Shown: one piece after another, positions 32,243 to 41,128 of the stretch
How positions within the stretch are numbered: the first letter of the stretch is position 1
Layout: each line of letters opens with the position of its first letter
DNA from: Conchiformibius sp.
GTDB taxonomy: Bacteria > Pseudomonadota > Gammaproteobacteria > Burkholderiales > Neisseriaceae
DNA: 64,000 nt
Assembly (NCBI GenBank): GCA_029984035.1
Contig: JASBYJ010000001.1
Coordinates: 337,615-401,614 of the forward strand
Direction: 5' to 3'
The notes under the pieces: generated by a model
Told to the model about the DNA's origin: nothing
Seen by the model: only the letters and a program-made list of their open reading frames with translations
The model's database searches: none
Program-made: the position numbers and the translations under genes

Positions 32243-33658
32243 TTAGTTGTAATCCAATTTGTTACGGATAATGATTTTAACCGTTTCCACATCATTGGGG
32301 ACTATCTGTACTTTTTGCGGAAGCTGTTCCAAACCGCGCAGTTTGTCAGGGCGCGGAATGGCGACTTTGCCGACTGCTTCCGTGATGGTGTTGTTGAATT
32401 TGGCTGCCAGTGCGGTTTCCAAGCAGATAATGGTTTCGCCTTCGCGGCGCAGTGCGCGGGCGACTTTGATACCGTCTGCGGTGTGCGGATCTATCAGTTC
32501 TCCGTCGCTTTGATATACGGCGCGGATGGTATCCAGTCGGTCGGTATGGGTGGATTTGCCTGAATAAAAGCCGTAGGTTTCGCGGATTTCAGGCAGCTTT
32601 TCGGATAGGTTAAAGCCTGTTCCGTTGCCGACTTGTTGCCATAACCGGCGGACGGTGTCGGCATTTCTGCCGCTTAAATCGAAGATAAAACGTTCGAAAT
32701 TCGAGGCTTTGGAAATATCCATGGAAGGGCTGGACGTTACAAAAGTCTGGGCGGTAGTGCGCGGACGGTATTCGCCGCTGCGGAAAAATTGGTCCAATAC
32801 GTCGTTTTCGTTGGTCGCAACGATGAGACGGTCTATCGGCAAGCCCATTTGTTTGGCGATGTGTCCGGCGCAGATATTGCCGAAGTTGCCGCTGGGGACG
32901 CAAAAGCTGACGCGTTGGTGGTTGTTGTCGGTGGCGCGGAAGTAGCCGGCGAAGTAGTAAACGACTTGGGCAACGATGCGTCCCCAGTTGATGCTGTTGA
33001 CGGTGCCGATGTGGTAGCGTTGCTTGAAATCGGCATCGTTTTGTACCGCTTTAACAATATCTTGGCAATCGTCAAACATACCTTGCACGGCGATATTGAC
33101 GATGTTGTCGTCTTGCAGGCTGAACATTTGGGCGCGTTGGAAGTCGGACATTTTGCCTTCGGGGGAAAGCATGAAGACGTTGATGCCTTTTTTGCCGCGC
33201 AGGGCGTATTCCGCGGCAGAACCGGTATCGCCGCTGGTTGCTCCTAAGATGTTGAGTTGTTTTCCTTCTTTGTTTAATACGTATTCAAACATATTGCCGA
33301 GAAACTGCATCGCCATGTCTTTGAAGGCGAGAGTGGGGCCGTTGGATAGGGCTTGGATTTTGATGCCGTCTTTCAGGGTGCGTACGGGGGTGATTTCGGC
33401 CGTGCCGAATGTATCGGCGGTATAGGTGCGCGATACGATGTCGTGCAGGTCTTCTGCGGGAATGTCGGGAGCGAACAGGCTGACGATTTCAAATGCAAGG
33501 TTTTTGTAGCTGAGATTGCGCCAGTTGGAGAGCATGATGCCGTTTACTTGGGGATAGTGTTCCGGCAGCATCAGGCCGCCATCGGGAGCCAATCCCATGA
33601 GGAGAACTTCGCTAAAGGTTTTCGGTGCGGTTTGGCCGCGCGTGCTGATGTAGTTCAT
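32243..33658 (-). CDS. thrC: Threonine synthase
   Basis: ThrC converts O-phosphohomoserine to threonine with PLP. The 471-residue protein is the longer bacterial type 2 form: N-terminus MNYISTRGQTAPKTFSEVLLMGLAPDGGLMLPE, the PLP lysine in TLAFKDMAMQFLG near residue 112, LGATSGDTGSAAEYA as the phosphate loop, and FCVPSGNFGNI. Length is typical. GGAA lies before the ATG. It appears monocistronic with its own terminator downstream; hom is not adjacent. Confidence 0.96.
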   Translation of the reverse strand: MNYISTRGQTAPKTFSEVLLMGLAPDGGLMLPEHYPQVNGIMLSNWRNLSYKNLAFEIVSLFAPDIPAEDLHDIVSRTYTADTFGTAEITPVRTLKDGIKIQALSNGPTLAFKDMAMQFLGNMFEYVLNKEGKQLNILGATSGDTGSAAEYALRGKKGINVFMLSPEGKMSDFQRAQMFSLQDDNIVNIAVQGMFDDCQDIVKAVQNDADFKQRYHIGTVNSINWGRIVAQVVYYFAGYFRATDNNHQRVSFCVPSGNFGNICAGHIAKQMGLPIDRLIVATNENDVLDQFFRSGEYRPRTTAQTFVTSSPSMDISKASNFERFIFDLSGRNADTVRRLWQQVGNGTGFNLSEKLPEIRETYGFYSGKSTHTDRLDTIRAVYQSDGELIDPHTADGIKVARALRREGETIICLETALAAKFNNTITEAVGKVAIPRPDKLRGLEQLPQKVQIVPNDVETVKIIIRNKLDYN

Positions 33659-33791
33659 GTTCCGGTTCCGAGAGTTGATACGGTAGGCGCAAAGCGCGTA
33701 TTATCTTTCAGAAACGGTATTGCCGACAAGCTGCCTGAAAGTTTGTTGTGCGTTGCTGTGTCGTTGTTTCTTGATTAAGGCTGCCTGAAAG

Positions 33792-34898
33792 ATGATTCAC
33801 ACGGTTTGGTTGGACGGTATGGCGTTTGCCTACCGCAATGAAAGTATGCAAAAACCGCCGCAAGTTGCGGTATCGGTTGGCGAAACTTCGGCTGCTGCGG
33901 TATTGCGTGCGGCTGCTAAGGGGTGCGCTACGGTGTGGGGCGGCGATTTCCACAATGCCAAACAGGTGTTGGCGGCTGTGAAACGTCAGGCATACCGCAA
34001 GCCGAAAACGGGCGATACGCCTGCGGATACGTTTCACCGTTACCGTTTGGCGCAATCGCAACTGAGCCGTGCGGCCAATATGCTGTTGGTGAGAATTGAA
34101 GCGGGATACCGGTTGGATTTGCCGCGTGCGCCCGATGTTCAGGCAGCCTTGTCCGAGGTGTACGGCAGCGAGTGCAAAGGACAAACCTTTTTGCTTCCGC
34201 TTAATCAGCTGCTCGGTTTTATCGGTGCGCACGAATGGCATAAGAAAGGAGTGGACATTCCTGCTTTGGAAGGGAAAATCCATGTGCCTTTCGGCGTGTT
34301 CTCGCCTTTGCGCGGAGAATATTTGGATTTGGTCTTGCAGGCTGAGCTGCCCGGACATTTTGCAACGGCGGCGGATATCGGTACGGGCAGCGGCGTGTTG
34401 GCGGCATTGTTGGCCAAACGCGGCATAGGGCATATCACGGCAACGGATAATAATCCGCGTGCGGTCGCCTGTGCCGAGACGAATATGATGCGTTTGGGTT
34501 GGCATGAACGCGTTACGGTGATGCAGCAGGATTTGTTTGCGGCGGGGCAGTATGACTTGATTGTCTGCAATCCGCCGTGGCTGCCTGCAAAACCGACTTC
34601 GGCGGTGGAAACGGCTTTGTATGACCCGAACCATGCCATGTTGAAAGCGGTGTTGCAGCGTGCGGCGGCGCATTTGAATGTGGACGGGCAGTTGTGGATA
34701 GTGATGTCGGATTTGGCGGTTCGCTTGGGTTTGCGCGGCAAAGAGGATATAGGGCGATGGACGGATGAATACGGCTGGCAGCTTGTGCGGCAATATGAGA
34801 CGAAACCGAAACACGCTAAGGCGGCAGATGCGGATAATGTATTGGCATTTGCCCGAAATGCGGAAAAAACGTTTTTATATGTTTTGCAAAGGAAATGA
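33792..34898 (+). CDS. Class I SAM-dependent methyltransferase (NPPW type)
   Basis: The C-terminal half (residues 180-340) is a Rossmann methyltransferase: motif I AADIGTGSGVLAALLAKRG, acidic ATDNNPRAVACAE, and IVCNPPWLPAK, the N-P-P-W motif found in enzymes that methylate a nitrogen of Gln, Asn or a nucleobase, such as PrmC, PrmB and RlmG-like proteins. The N-terminal 150 residues are helical and unlike those I know, so the substrate is open. The ATG follows an uptake sequence. The gene overlaps the next one by four bases, suggesting coupled translation. Confidence 0.8.
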   Translation: MIHTVWLDGMAFAYRNESMQKPPQVAVSVGETSAAAVLRAAAKGCATVWGGDFHNAKQVLAAVKRQAYRKPKTGDTPADTFHRYRLAQSQLSRAANMLLVRIEAGYRLDLPRAPDVQAALSEVYGSECKGQTFLLPLNQLLGFIGAHEWHKKGVDIPALEGKIHVPFGVFSPLRGEYLDLVLQAELPGHFATAADIGTGSGVLAALLAKRGIGHITATDNNPRAVACAETNMMRLGWHERVTVMQQDLFAAGQYDLIVCNPPWLPAKPTSAVETALYDPNHAMLKAVLQRAAAHLNVDGQLWIVMSDLAVRLGLRGKEDIGRWTDEYGWQLVRQYETKPKHAKAADADNVLAFARNAEKTFLYVLQRK

Positions 34899-35194
34899 CG
34901 ATGCAGTGGCAAATTACTTCTGTGTTGCCTGAAGGCGAACCGGACGATGCCGGCTTAGAAGCTTATGCCGCGCCCCAGCTGATAGCAGGGGCAACGGAAG
35001 ACGGACGTTTTGTGTTTGATGCGGTATATGCGGCAGAATGGCAGCAGTTCGTTTTGACCTTAATGGAAGTGAACGGAGAATGGGGTTTTGTCGAGAAGGA
35101 AAAACGGCTGTATCCGCAAAGCAGGCAGGAACTTTTGGCGGCGGTTGCCGATTTTCAGGCAGCGCCTGAAGCCGTTTTGTCGGACGGGATATAA
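34895..35194 (+). CDS. Hypothetical protein coupled to the methyltransferase
   Basis: An unrecognised acidic protein of 99 residues (MTMQWQITSVLPEGEPDDAG). No signal peptide or membrane segment. The ATG at 34895 overlaps the methyltransferase stop as ATGA; a second ATG at 34901 is also possible. Two uptake sequences fall in the frame (VLPEGE near the start is a partial one; DFQAAPEA near the end). Tight coupling suggests a function related to the methyltransferase, but nothing more can be said. Confidence 0.6.
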   Translation: MTMQWQITSVLPEGEPDDAGLEAYAAPQLIAGATEDGRFVFDAVYAAEWQQFVLTLMEVNGEWGFVEKEKRLYPQSRQELLAAVADFQAAPEAVLSDGI

Positions 35195-35639
35195 ACGGCG
35201 GTTCGCAGCGAAGGTGTTTTGATGAAATCGATGCGTTGCGGTATGGATTGACGGGTATCAGGTGTGATGCTGCCTGCAGGTTTGGCTGCCTGAACGATGA
35301 GGGATGTCGGTTGCCGAAGAAATGGAATTTGAATGCAAAATAGAATTGTGGCGGTCGGCGGGCTTGGTATAAAGGCTGCCTGAAAACGGATAACGGTTTT
35401 CAGGCAGCCTAAATACATGCGCTGGGTTTGAATTCAGGCGAATGAGAAGAGAAGGCTGTGTCGCACTGCTTGGGGAATGTCCGCCTGCTTTCAGGCAGCC
35501 TGATGAATATATTGCCCCGTTTATTGCACCGTTGCATCGGTTTCGGAAAGCAAGCCGTTATGCGGTTTGCTGCGGTTTGTCATTGTGTACGGCCTTTGTT
35601 TCATTCGCTGCGGTATGGCGGTTGTACGCTTGAATGCGG
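35195..35639. other. Gap between the methyltransferase unit and parA
   Basis: Contains several uptake sequences and one inverted pair (35373-35410). No frame is supported; open frames on the plus strand at 35440-35785 overlap the end of parA and have no family resemblance. No parB gene is present. Confidence 0.45.
35373..35410. terminator. Inverted uptake-sequence pair between convergent genes
   Basis: AGGCTGCCTGAAAAC (35373-35387) pairs with GTTTTCAGGCAGCCT (35396-35410), loop 8. T-runs are short. Likely a bidirectional terminator. Confidence 0.6.
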
Positions 35640-36419
35640 TTATGAACGGCTTAATGTATCGAGTCTGCCTGAGATTTCTTCCGCCAGTTCCAAATAGGCT
35701 AAAGTGCCTTTTGCGCTCGGGTCGTAATCCAATGCAGGCAGTCCGTGGCTGGGCGCTTCGGCAAGGCGGATGTTACGGGGGATGACGGTTTCAAACATTT
35801 TATCGCCGAAATGTTGTTGCAATTGCGTGCCGACATCTTGCGACAATCTGCTTTGATGGTTGTAGAGCGTACGGACAATGCCTAATACGTCCAGTCGGGT
35901 GTTGACGGCGGTACGGATTTTGCGGATGGTGGCCAGCAGGTCGCTAAGGCCTTCCAGCGAATAGTATTCGCACAATACGGGAATCAATACCCAATCGGCG
36001 GCAACCAGGCCGTTTAAGGTCAGCAATGTCAGGGTGGGAGGACAGTCGATTAAAATTAAATCATAGTCGTTCAGAAGCGGCTGCAAGGCATTTTTCAGAC
36101 GTATTTCGCGGGCGATTTCCTGAACCAGTTCTACTTCTGCGCCTGCCAGGTCGCGGTTGGCGGCGATGATGTCGTAGCTGTCGGAAGTGTTGCGTAAAAC
36201 CGCTTGGCGTGCATCGGTTTCGCCCAGTAAGACATGATAAATGCCGTTGCGGATGCTGCTTTTATCTATGCCGCTGCCTGTGCTGGCATTGCCTTGAGGG
36301 TCGAGGTCTATGAGCAGTACGCGTTTGTTTTGGCTGGCAAAAGAGGCGGCGAGATTAACGGCGGTGGTGGTTTTGCCCACGCCGCCTTTTTGATTGGCAA
36401 CGGCAATGATAGGGGTCAT
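35640..36419 (-). CDS. parA: ParA/Soj family chromosome-partitioning ATPase
   Basis: ParA ATPases position chromosomes with ParB and parS. The 259-residue protein has the deviant Walker A KGGVGKTT at about 11-18, LLIDLDPQGNAST, and LIDCPPTLTLLT, with DNA-binding basic residues near the C-terminus. Length fits chromosomal Soj. It starts three bases after rsmG, so the two are one operon. In many bacteria parB follows parA; here the strand downstream is empty and parB must be elsewhere. Confidence 0.92.
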   Translation of the reverse strand: MTPIIAVANQKGGVGKTTTAVNLAASFASQNKRVLLIDLDPQGNASTGSGIDKSSIRNGIYHVLLGETDARQAVLRNTSDSYDIIAANRDLAGAEVELVQEIAREIRLKNALQPLLNDYDLILIDCPPTLTLLTLNGLVAADWVLIPVLCEYYSLEGLSDLLATIRKIRTAVNTRLDVLGIVRTLYNHQSRLSQDVGTQLQQHFGDKMFETVIPRNIRLAEAPSHGLPALDYDPSAKGTLAYLELAEEISGRLDTLSRS

Positions 36420-36422
36420 GTT

Positions 36423-37055
36423 TCATCCTTGTTTGGGGCGCATCAGCACCATGTGGCGTTCCGCACTGAGCGTGGGAACAGTGAGTTTGTCTATTCGGTA
36501 AACGTCTATATCCGCGGGCACGTTTTCCAGTTCTTCGTAGGGATAAACCCCTTTCATGGCAGCCCAATATCCGTTCTCATTTAACAGATGTTTGGTTAGC
36601 GCAATAAAATCATGCAGCTCTGCAAAGGCGCGACTGGTAACCACATCGACTTTTTTGTCGTGTATGGCTTCTACGCGTGCGCTGGTTACGCTGACATTTT
36701 TCAATCCCAATTCAATAACCGCTTGCTGTAAGAAAGTGGTTTTTTTGGTGTTGGCATCCAATAAGGTGATGTCCAAATCGGGGCGGCAAATGGCAGTGGG
36801 AATGCCCGGCATGCCGCCGCCCGAGCCTACGTCCATTAAGGTTCGGGCCGCACTGACATAAGGCAGCAGGGTGAGACTGTCCAAAATGTGGTGGCTTATC
36901 ATTTTGGTTTCGTCACGCAGTGCGGTGAGATTGTAGGTGCTGTTCCATTTTTTCAGCAGGGATACGTATTCGAGCAGCAGCAGTTGTTGCGTGGCGTTTA
37001 AGTCAATGTTCATGGCTTCGATGCCGCTGCGCAGTTGCGTTTTATGGTCGGTCAT
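36423..37055 (-). CDS. rsmG: 16S rRNA (guanine527-N7)-methyltransferase
   Basis: RsmG (GidB) makes m7G527 in 16S rRNA. The 210-residue protein has the SAM-binding loop LMDVGSGGGMPGIPTAICRPD and the family segments NLTALRDETKMISHHILDSL and VTSRAFAEL. Length is normal. It is followed by parA in the classical gidB-parA order near many bacterial origins; no origin is recognisable here. The upstream gene on this strand is glnB, 165 bases away. Confidence 0.95.
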   Translation of the reverse strand: MTDHKTQLRSGIEAMNIDLNATQQLLLLEYVSLLKKWNSTYNLTALRDETKMISHHILDSLTLLPYVSAARTLMDVGSGGGMPGIPTAICRPDLDITLLDANTKKTTFLQQAVIELGLKNVSVTSARVEAIHDKKVDVVTSRAFAELHDFIALTKHLLNENGYWAAMKGVYPYEELENVPADIDVYRIDKLTVPTLSAERHMVLMRPKQG

Positions 37056-37220
37056 AATTATCGATTAACAGGCGTAAATTATAGATACTGCTAATAATAA
37101 AAGAAGGTGTGGCGTATTGCTGTGAAATATATTAACGGGCTGCCTGAAAGTTTTTCAAGTACTTTTTCGCGCATGGCTGCCTGAACGGTTTGAGTGTTTT
37201 CAGGCTGCCTGAAACGGGAT

Positions 37221-37559
37221 TCAAATAGCGGATTCAGAAGTCTCTCCTGTGCGGATGCGGATAACTTCTTCTACGGGAAGGATAAAAATCTTACCGTCTC
37301 CGATTTTGCCGGAACGTGCGTTTTCAATAATGACGTCAATGGCGCGCTCTATCTGCTCATCGGGCAAAACGATTTCAATCTTGACTTTGGGTAAAAAATC
37401 CACTGCGTATTCTGCACCGCGGTAAATTTCGGTGTGTCCTTTTTGTCTGCCGAAGCCTTTGACTTCGGTTACGGTCATGCCGTTGATGCCGATGTCGGTT
37501 AAGGCTTCGCGTACATCATCGAGTTTGAACGGCTTGATAATGGCTTCTATTTTTTTCAT
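37221..37559 (-). CDS. glnB: Nitrogen regulatory protein PII
   Basis: PII is a trimeric signal protein that senses 2-oxoglutarate and ATP/ADP and is uridylylated by GlnD. The 112-residue protein is canonical: MKKIEAIIKPFKLDDVREAL, the T-loop with Tyr51 in HTEIYRGAEY, the B-loop RSGKIGDGKIF and the C-loop RIRTGE. The modifying enzyme gene glnD is also in this window (48105-50627). No amtB follows, so this is more likely GlnB than GlnK. Confidence 0.96.
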   Translation of the reverse strand: MKKIEAIIKPFKLDDVREALTDIGINGMTVTEVKGFGRQKGHTEIYRGAEYAVDFLPKVKIEIVLPDEQIERAIDVIIENARSGKIGDGKIFILPVEEVIRIRTGETSESAI

Positions 37560-38029
37560 GAGTTTTCACCTGATTGCATTTTCAAGTAGGTTTCAGGCAG
37601 CATCATAACGCGGATGAAGGCGGTTGGACAATGCGCCTTATCCGGATAGGGGTTTTGATATATTTACAGTAGCCGAAACAATGGCATTTTCGATACACAA
37701 ATATTTCCGGTCTTTTCCGGATTGCCGGATTGGAAAATTAAAATCAATTTCTTCGATTTTATTCATTTTTATTAGGAAAAATAATGAAATAATTAACTTT
37801 TTATTTGATTGAATACCTTAATTGTTCTGGGAGCCGTTTCTGCATGCGGGGATTGTATTTAGAGCATCTACGTAAAAAATGCGCTGTTTTGCCGATGATA
37901 TTTGCTTGAAATAAAGCTTTTCCTTTGCAGATAACATAAGAAAACGTTATCATACCGACTGTTTGAAACTGTTAAGCCTAGATAGTCCGCAAACGGATGT
38001 AACCGTGTCGGCGGAGAGGGAGATAAATT
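37560..38029. other. AT-rich leader region of glnB and fimV
   Basis: The glnB side has an uptake sequence (about 37590). The fimV side holds a plausible promoter, TTGCAG (37925-37930), 17 bases, TATCAT (37948-37953), and an inverted repeat GATAAC/GTTATC (37930-37951) overlapping it. No gene is seen. Confidence 0.4.
37925..37953 (+). promoter_or_regulatory. Promoter of fimV with an overlapping inverted repeat
   Basis: TTGCAG, 17 bases, TATCAT. GATAAC (37930-37935) and GTTATC (37946-37951) flank the spacer and overlap both hexamers, so a repressor or activator could bind. The fimV start is about 75 bases downstream. Confidence 0.4.
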
Positions 38030-40708
38030 TTGAAAACCAATACAAAAATTGTCGTTACTTCCTTATCGCTAATGAGCTCCGTCGGTGCGTTTGCCGGCAT
38101 GGGCGGTTTGAATGTACAGTCTAATCTCGGAGAGCCGTTTTCAGGCAGTATTACGATAACGGGTAGTGAAGCGCAGGCTTTGTTGCAGGGTGGTAAGTTG
38201 GATGTTTCCGGAGGAGATATCCGCGGAACGGTTATTCCGCAATCCAACGGCAGTGTGATTGTCCGCTTGTCTTCAAGCTCAAACATATATGATCCTATCA
38301 TCAATTTTTCTGTAACTGCCGGTGCCCAGACCCGGCAATATAGCGCCATGATTAACCCGATGGGGTATCGTCAGCCCGCACCCGTAGTGCAGCAATATTC
38401 AACGGTTAATAAACAAAAAATACAATCGGTTGAAACAAAAACCAAGACTGAAATGCCGGAGGCTGTGAAGCCTGCCGCTCACGCGCAGTATCATAAAGTC
38501 AAACCGGGTGAAACCCTGTATTCAATTGCCAAACATTACCGTCCGCATAATATGAGTGTTCAGCGTGCCGTGAGTGCTTTGGTGGCGGCTAACCCCAATG
38601 CATTCCGCAACGGTGATCCGGCTCAAATGTATCAAAATGCCACTCTGTATATTCCGAGTGCATCGCAATGGCAATCTTATGCGGAGGCAAAACGTAAACC
38701 TTCGGTTGCGAAGCGTACGCCTAAGGTTGTTATTCCTAAAGAACAAATCAAATCTCAACAAGATGCTGTTGTTGAGAAAAAAGCAGACCGGCCGAACAAA
38801 CCTGATGAAACTAAAGATAAGGTTGTCGTTAAAGCTAAACCTGAAGTTAAACCGGCACCTGTAGAGACCAAGCCGGCATCAGAACCTGAAATTGCTTCGA
38901 TGAAACCTGCTCCCGAACCTAAACCGGTATTGCCTCCGGTAGTTGGGAAACCGGTTGAATCGCCTGTGGCAGAGCTTCCCAAACCTGATGAAAAAGTGGA
39001 AGCTAAGCAGCCTGAAATGCCGAAAGTCGAGAAGCCTGCTGAAGAGCCGGTTGTATCAACTGCTTCCGAGCCTAAGTCGGAAACGGTTGGAGAGATAAAC
39101 ACGGCTTCTGAACCGATAGCGGAAATTGCATCTGATGTGAACGATGTTGTTTCCAGTGAGGCCAATATACCTGTTCCGGAAGTTCCCGAACCCGTAGTGC
39201 CCAAGGTTGAAGCAACGGTTGCCCCTCAGCCTGTTGAAGAGGATGTGGACTGGCTGAAGATGGGTGCTTTGGGTGCCGCGGGTCTTGCTGCATTGGGTGG
39301 CGGTGCCTATCTACTTAGCCGCCGCAGAAGAAAAGATGAAGACGAAGATGATGGATACGATGATTCCGAAATAGAAGATGATGAAATTCCTTCTTCTGCG
39401 GTAGGCAGCGGCTGGAATGCACCTTGGAATCAACAGGAAGATACAGTCTTTGATGATACTTCCGATTTTATCCCTGAGTATGGACATGTTGAGGATGAAT
39501 TTGCCGTACATGCCGAACCTGTCCAAACTGACAGTATAGCTCCGGAAACTGTTGTCGAAAGCGAATTTGATACGGCTGTTAGTAAGAAATCTTCTTTTGA
39601 CCTGAAGAGTTTTGAACCTGATTTACCGCCGGTTGCCAATACTGCTGCGGCTGATAGTGAAGATTGGGACTGGCTGGCTGAAGACGTTATTAGTACGTCC
39701 GGGTCTTCTTCTGACGCTTCCACTGTGGTGGAGTCTGAAACCTTTGATTTGGCAGATTTCTCCGATGATGCTTTAGCATTAAATGAGAATGAGCAGCAAC
39801 AGATTTGGGATGATTTTGCAACTATTTCTCAAACGGTATCAAAAGAAGATGCGCAGTATAGTGAGAAACAGCAGATAGCAGAACAACGACCGGCTCAAGT
39901 ACTGGAAGATGTTCATGCTGTAGAAACTGTCCAGCAGGTTGATTCTGTTATAGAAATGATGGAAGGCGACTTGGAAGAGGTCGGCGAATTCATGGAATTC
40001 CAATCAACCGAGCAAGCTGAACCCGTCTCTTCTGGTGAAATACATGATGAGATTCTTCTCGATGATATTGTTGAATTTGATACGGACAATATTGTTGATG
40101 ATGAGCCCGTTTCGGTACAAGTTGCTGAGGAGGTTCGAGACACTGCCCAAACAGTTTTTGAACCCGATGAAGACGATATGCTGTCGTTTGATTTGTCGGA
40201 TTTGACCGATGATACCGAAACAGGTGAAGAAGTTGTTACATCTGTTCAGGTTGCGGAAAATGTAGAAGAGGACTTGTTGGTATTCGAAACAGACGAATCC
40301 TCACATGATAAAGATTTTGAAGTACCGAGCGTAACATCATCCGCATCGGAATTGCTGGATATTTCTGTTGAAGATGATATTTTGGCAGATGTTTCTGTAT
40401 CCGATAATGTGGTTCCTGATAATCCCGTTTTGGATTCGATATCGGTATCTTACGCTCCGAAGCCTGTTGATGACGCTTTGCTGGATCTTGCGGAATCCCA
40501 TCATTTTATGGAGGGCGAAGATGTAGGCTTCGTTTCAGAAGCGGTTGGTATGACCGAACCTTTGGAAGCGAAATTGGAATTGGCCAAGATGTATTTGGAA
40601 ATTGACGATGCGGTTGCTGCGCGTGAAACTTTGCGCGAATTGATTGAGGAATCAAGCGGTAGTGTGCAGCGTCAGGCGAAAGAACTATTGGATGAGTTGG
40701 GTGGTTGA
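38030..40708 (+). CDS. fimV: FimV/HubP-like LysM cell-pole protein
   Basis: FimV proteins bind peptidoglycan at the pole and help type IV pilus assembly. The 892-residue product has a signal peptide (MKTNTKIVVTSLSLMSSVGAFA), the FimV N-terminal domain (GLNVQSNLGEPFSGSI), a LysM domain near residues 155-208 (YHKVKPGETLYSIAKHYRP), a Lys/Pro/Glu-rich periplasmic linker, a transmembrane helix near 408-428 followed by RRRRKDEDED, a long acidic cytoplasmic region, and the conserved C-terminal TPR-like domain (LEAKLELAKMYLEIDD). Translation starts at TTG, with GAGAGGGAG eight bases before. This links to natural transformation through type IV pili. Confidence 0.9.
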   Translation: MKTNTKIVVTSLSLMSSVGAFAGMGGLNVQSNLGEPFSGSITITGSEAQALLQGGKLDVSGGDIRGTVIPQSNGSVIVRLSSSSNIYDPIINFSVTAGAQTRQYSAMINPMGYRQPAPVVQQYSTVNKQKIQSVETKTKTEMPEAVKPAAHAQYHKVKPGETLYSIAKHYRPHNMSVQRAVSALVAANPNAFRNGDPAQMYQNATLYIPSASQWQSYAEAKRKPSVAKRTPKVVIPKEQIKSQQDAVVEKKADRPNKPDETKDKVVVKAKPEVKPAPVETKPASEPEIASMKPAPEPKPVLPPVVGKPVESPVAELPKPDEKVEAKQPEMPKVEKPAEEPVVSTASEPKSETVGEINTASEPIAEIASDVNDVVSSEANIPVPEVPEPVVPKVEATVAPQPVEEDVDWLKMGALGAAGLAALGGGAYLLSRRRRKDEDEDDGYDDSEIEDDEIPSSAVGSGWNAPWNQQEDTVFDDTSDFIPEYGHVEDEFAVHAEPVQTDSIAPETVVESEFDTAVSKKSSFDLKSFEPDLPPVANTAAADSEDWDWLAEDVISTSGSSSDASTVVESETFDLADFSDDALALNENEQQQIWDDFATISQTVSKEDAQYSEKQQIAEQRPAQVLEDVHAVETVQQVDSVIEMMEGDLEEVGEFMEFQSTEQAEPVSSGEIHDEILLDDIVEFDTDNIVDDEPVSVQVAEEVRDTAQTVFEPDEDDMLSFDLSDLTDDTETGEEVVTSVQVAENVEEDLLVFETDESSHDKDFEVPSVTSSASELLDISVEDDILADVSVSDNVVPDNPVLDSISVSYAPKPVDDALLDLAESHHFMEGEDVGFVSEAVGMTEPLEAKLELAKMYLEIDDAVAARETLRELIEESSGSVQRQAKELLDELGG

Positions 40709-41123
40709 TTAGCCCTATAGATGAGACGGTAGTGTGCGGAATGCAGACTACCGTTTTTTATATGAGATAGGCAGGAAAAGAGAGTGTGTTTTTTGTTACA
40801 ATGATTTTGTGTTGTACATTCGGTAGTTTGGACGTTTGCAATGTTCTGTGCCTGCCTGAAAAATTGACGTTGCGTGATTTGGGATATGAATTGTAGGTTG
40901 TTGATTCTGATGTTACGGCTGAAATTGTATTCATTTATTGATTTTTAAAATAATATTTGCTACGAGTGAGAAGATAGGGTCTGTTGAGAGACAGCTTGAT
41001 ACTATGGTATGCGGAATTTCTTGAGAATGATGCAAACAGTTATATCCGCGGTAATCGATATTTCTGATAAATTATGATATATCAATGATTTGACTAATAT
41101 AAATAAAGGATATGTTCATCTAG
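40709..41123. other. Gap between fimV and the AsmA gene
   Basis: After the fimV terminator the stretch is AT-rich. Before the AsmA-like gene, TTGACT and TATGTT occur with only 15 bases spacing. A 14-base palindrome overlaps the next start codon. No gene. Confidence 0.35.
40726..40759 (+). terminator. Terminator after fimV
   Basis: ACGGTAGT (40726-40733) pairs with ACTACCGT (40747-40754), followed by six T. Confidence 0.85.
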
Positions 41124-41128
41124 ATGAA
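41115..41128. promoter_or_regulatory. Perfect 14-base palindrome at the AsmA gene start
   Basis: TTCATCTAGATGAA covers the first candidate ATG (41124). It could be an operator or an RNA hairpin hiding the start. AAAGGA lies just upstream, before a three-codon frame ATG TTC ATC TAG. Confidence 0.4.

Noticed and set aside
33708..34814. 368-codon minus-strand frame over the methyltransferase gene
   Set aside because: The plus-strand product has clear methyltransferase motifs; the minus-strand product is Arg/His-rich and featureless.
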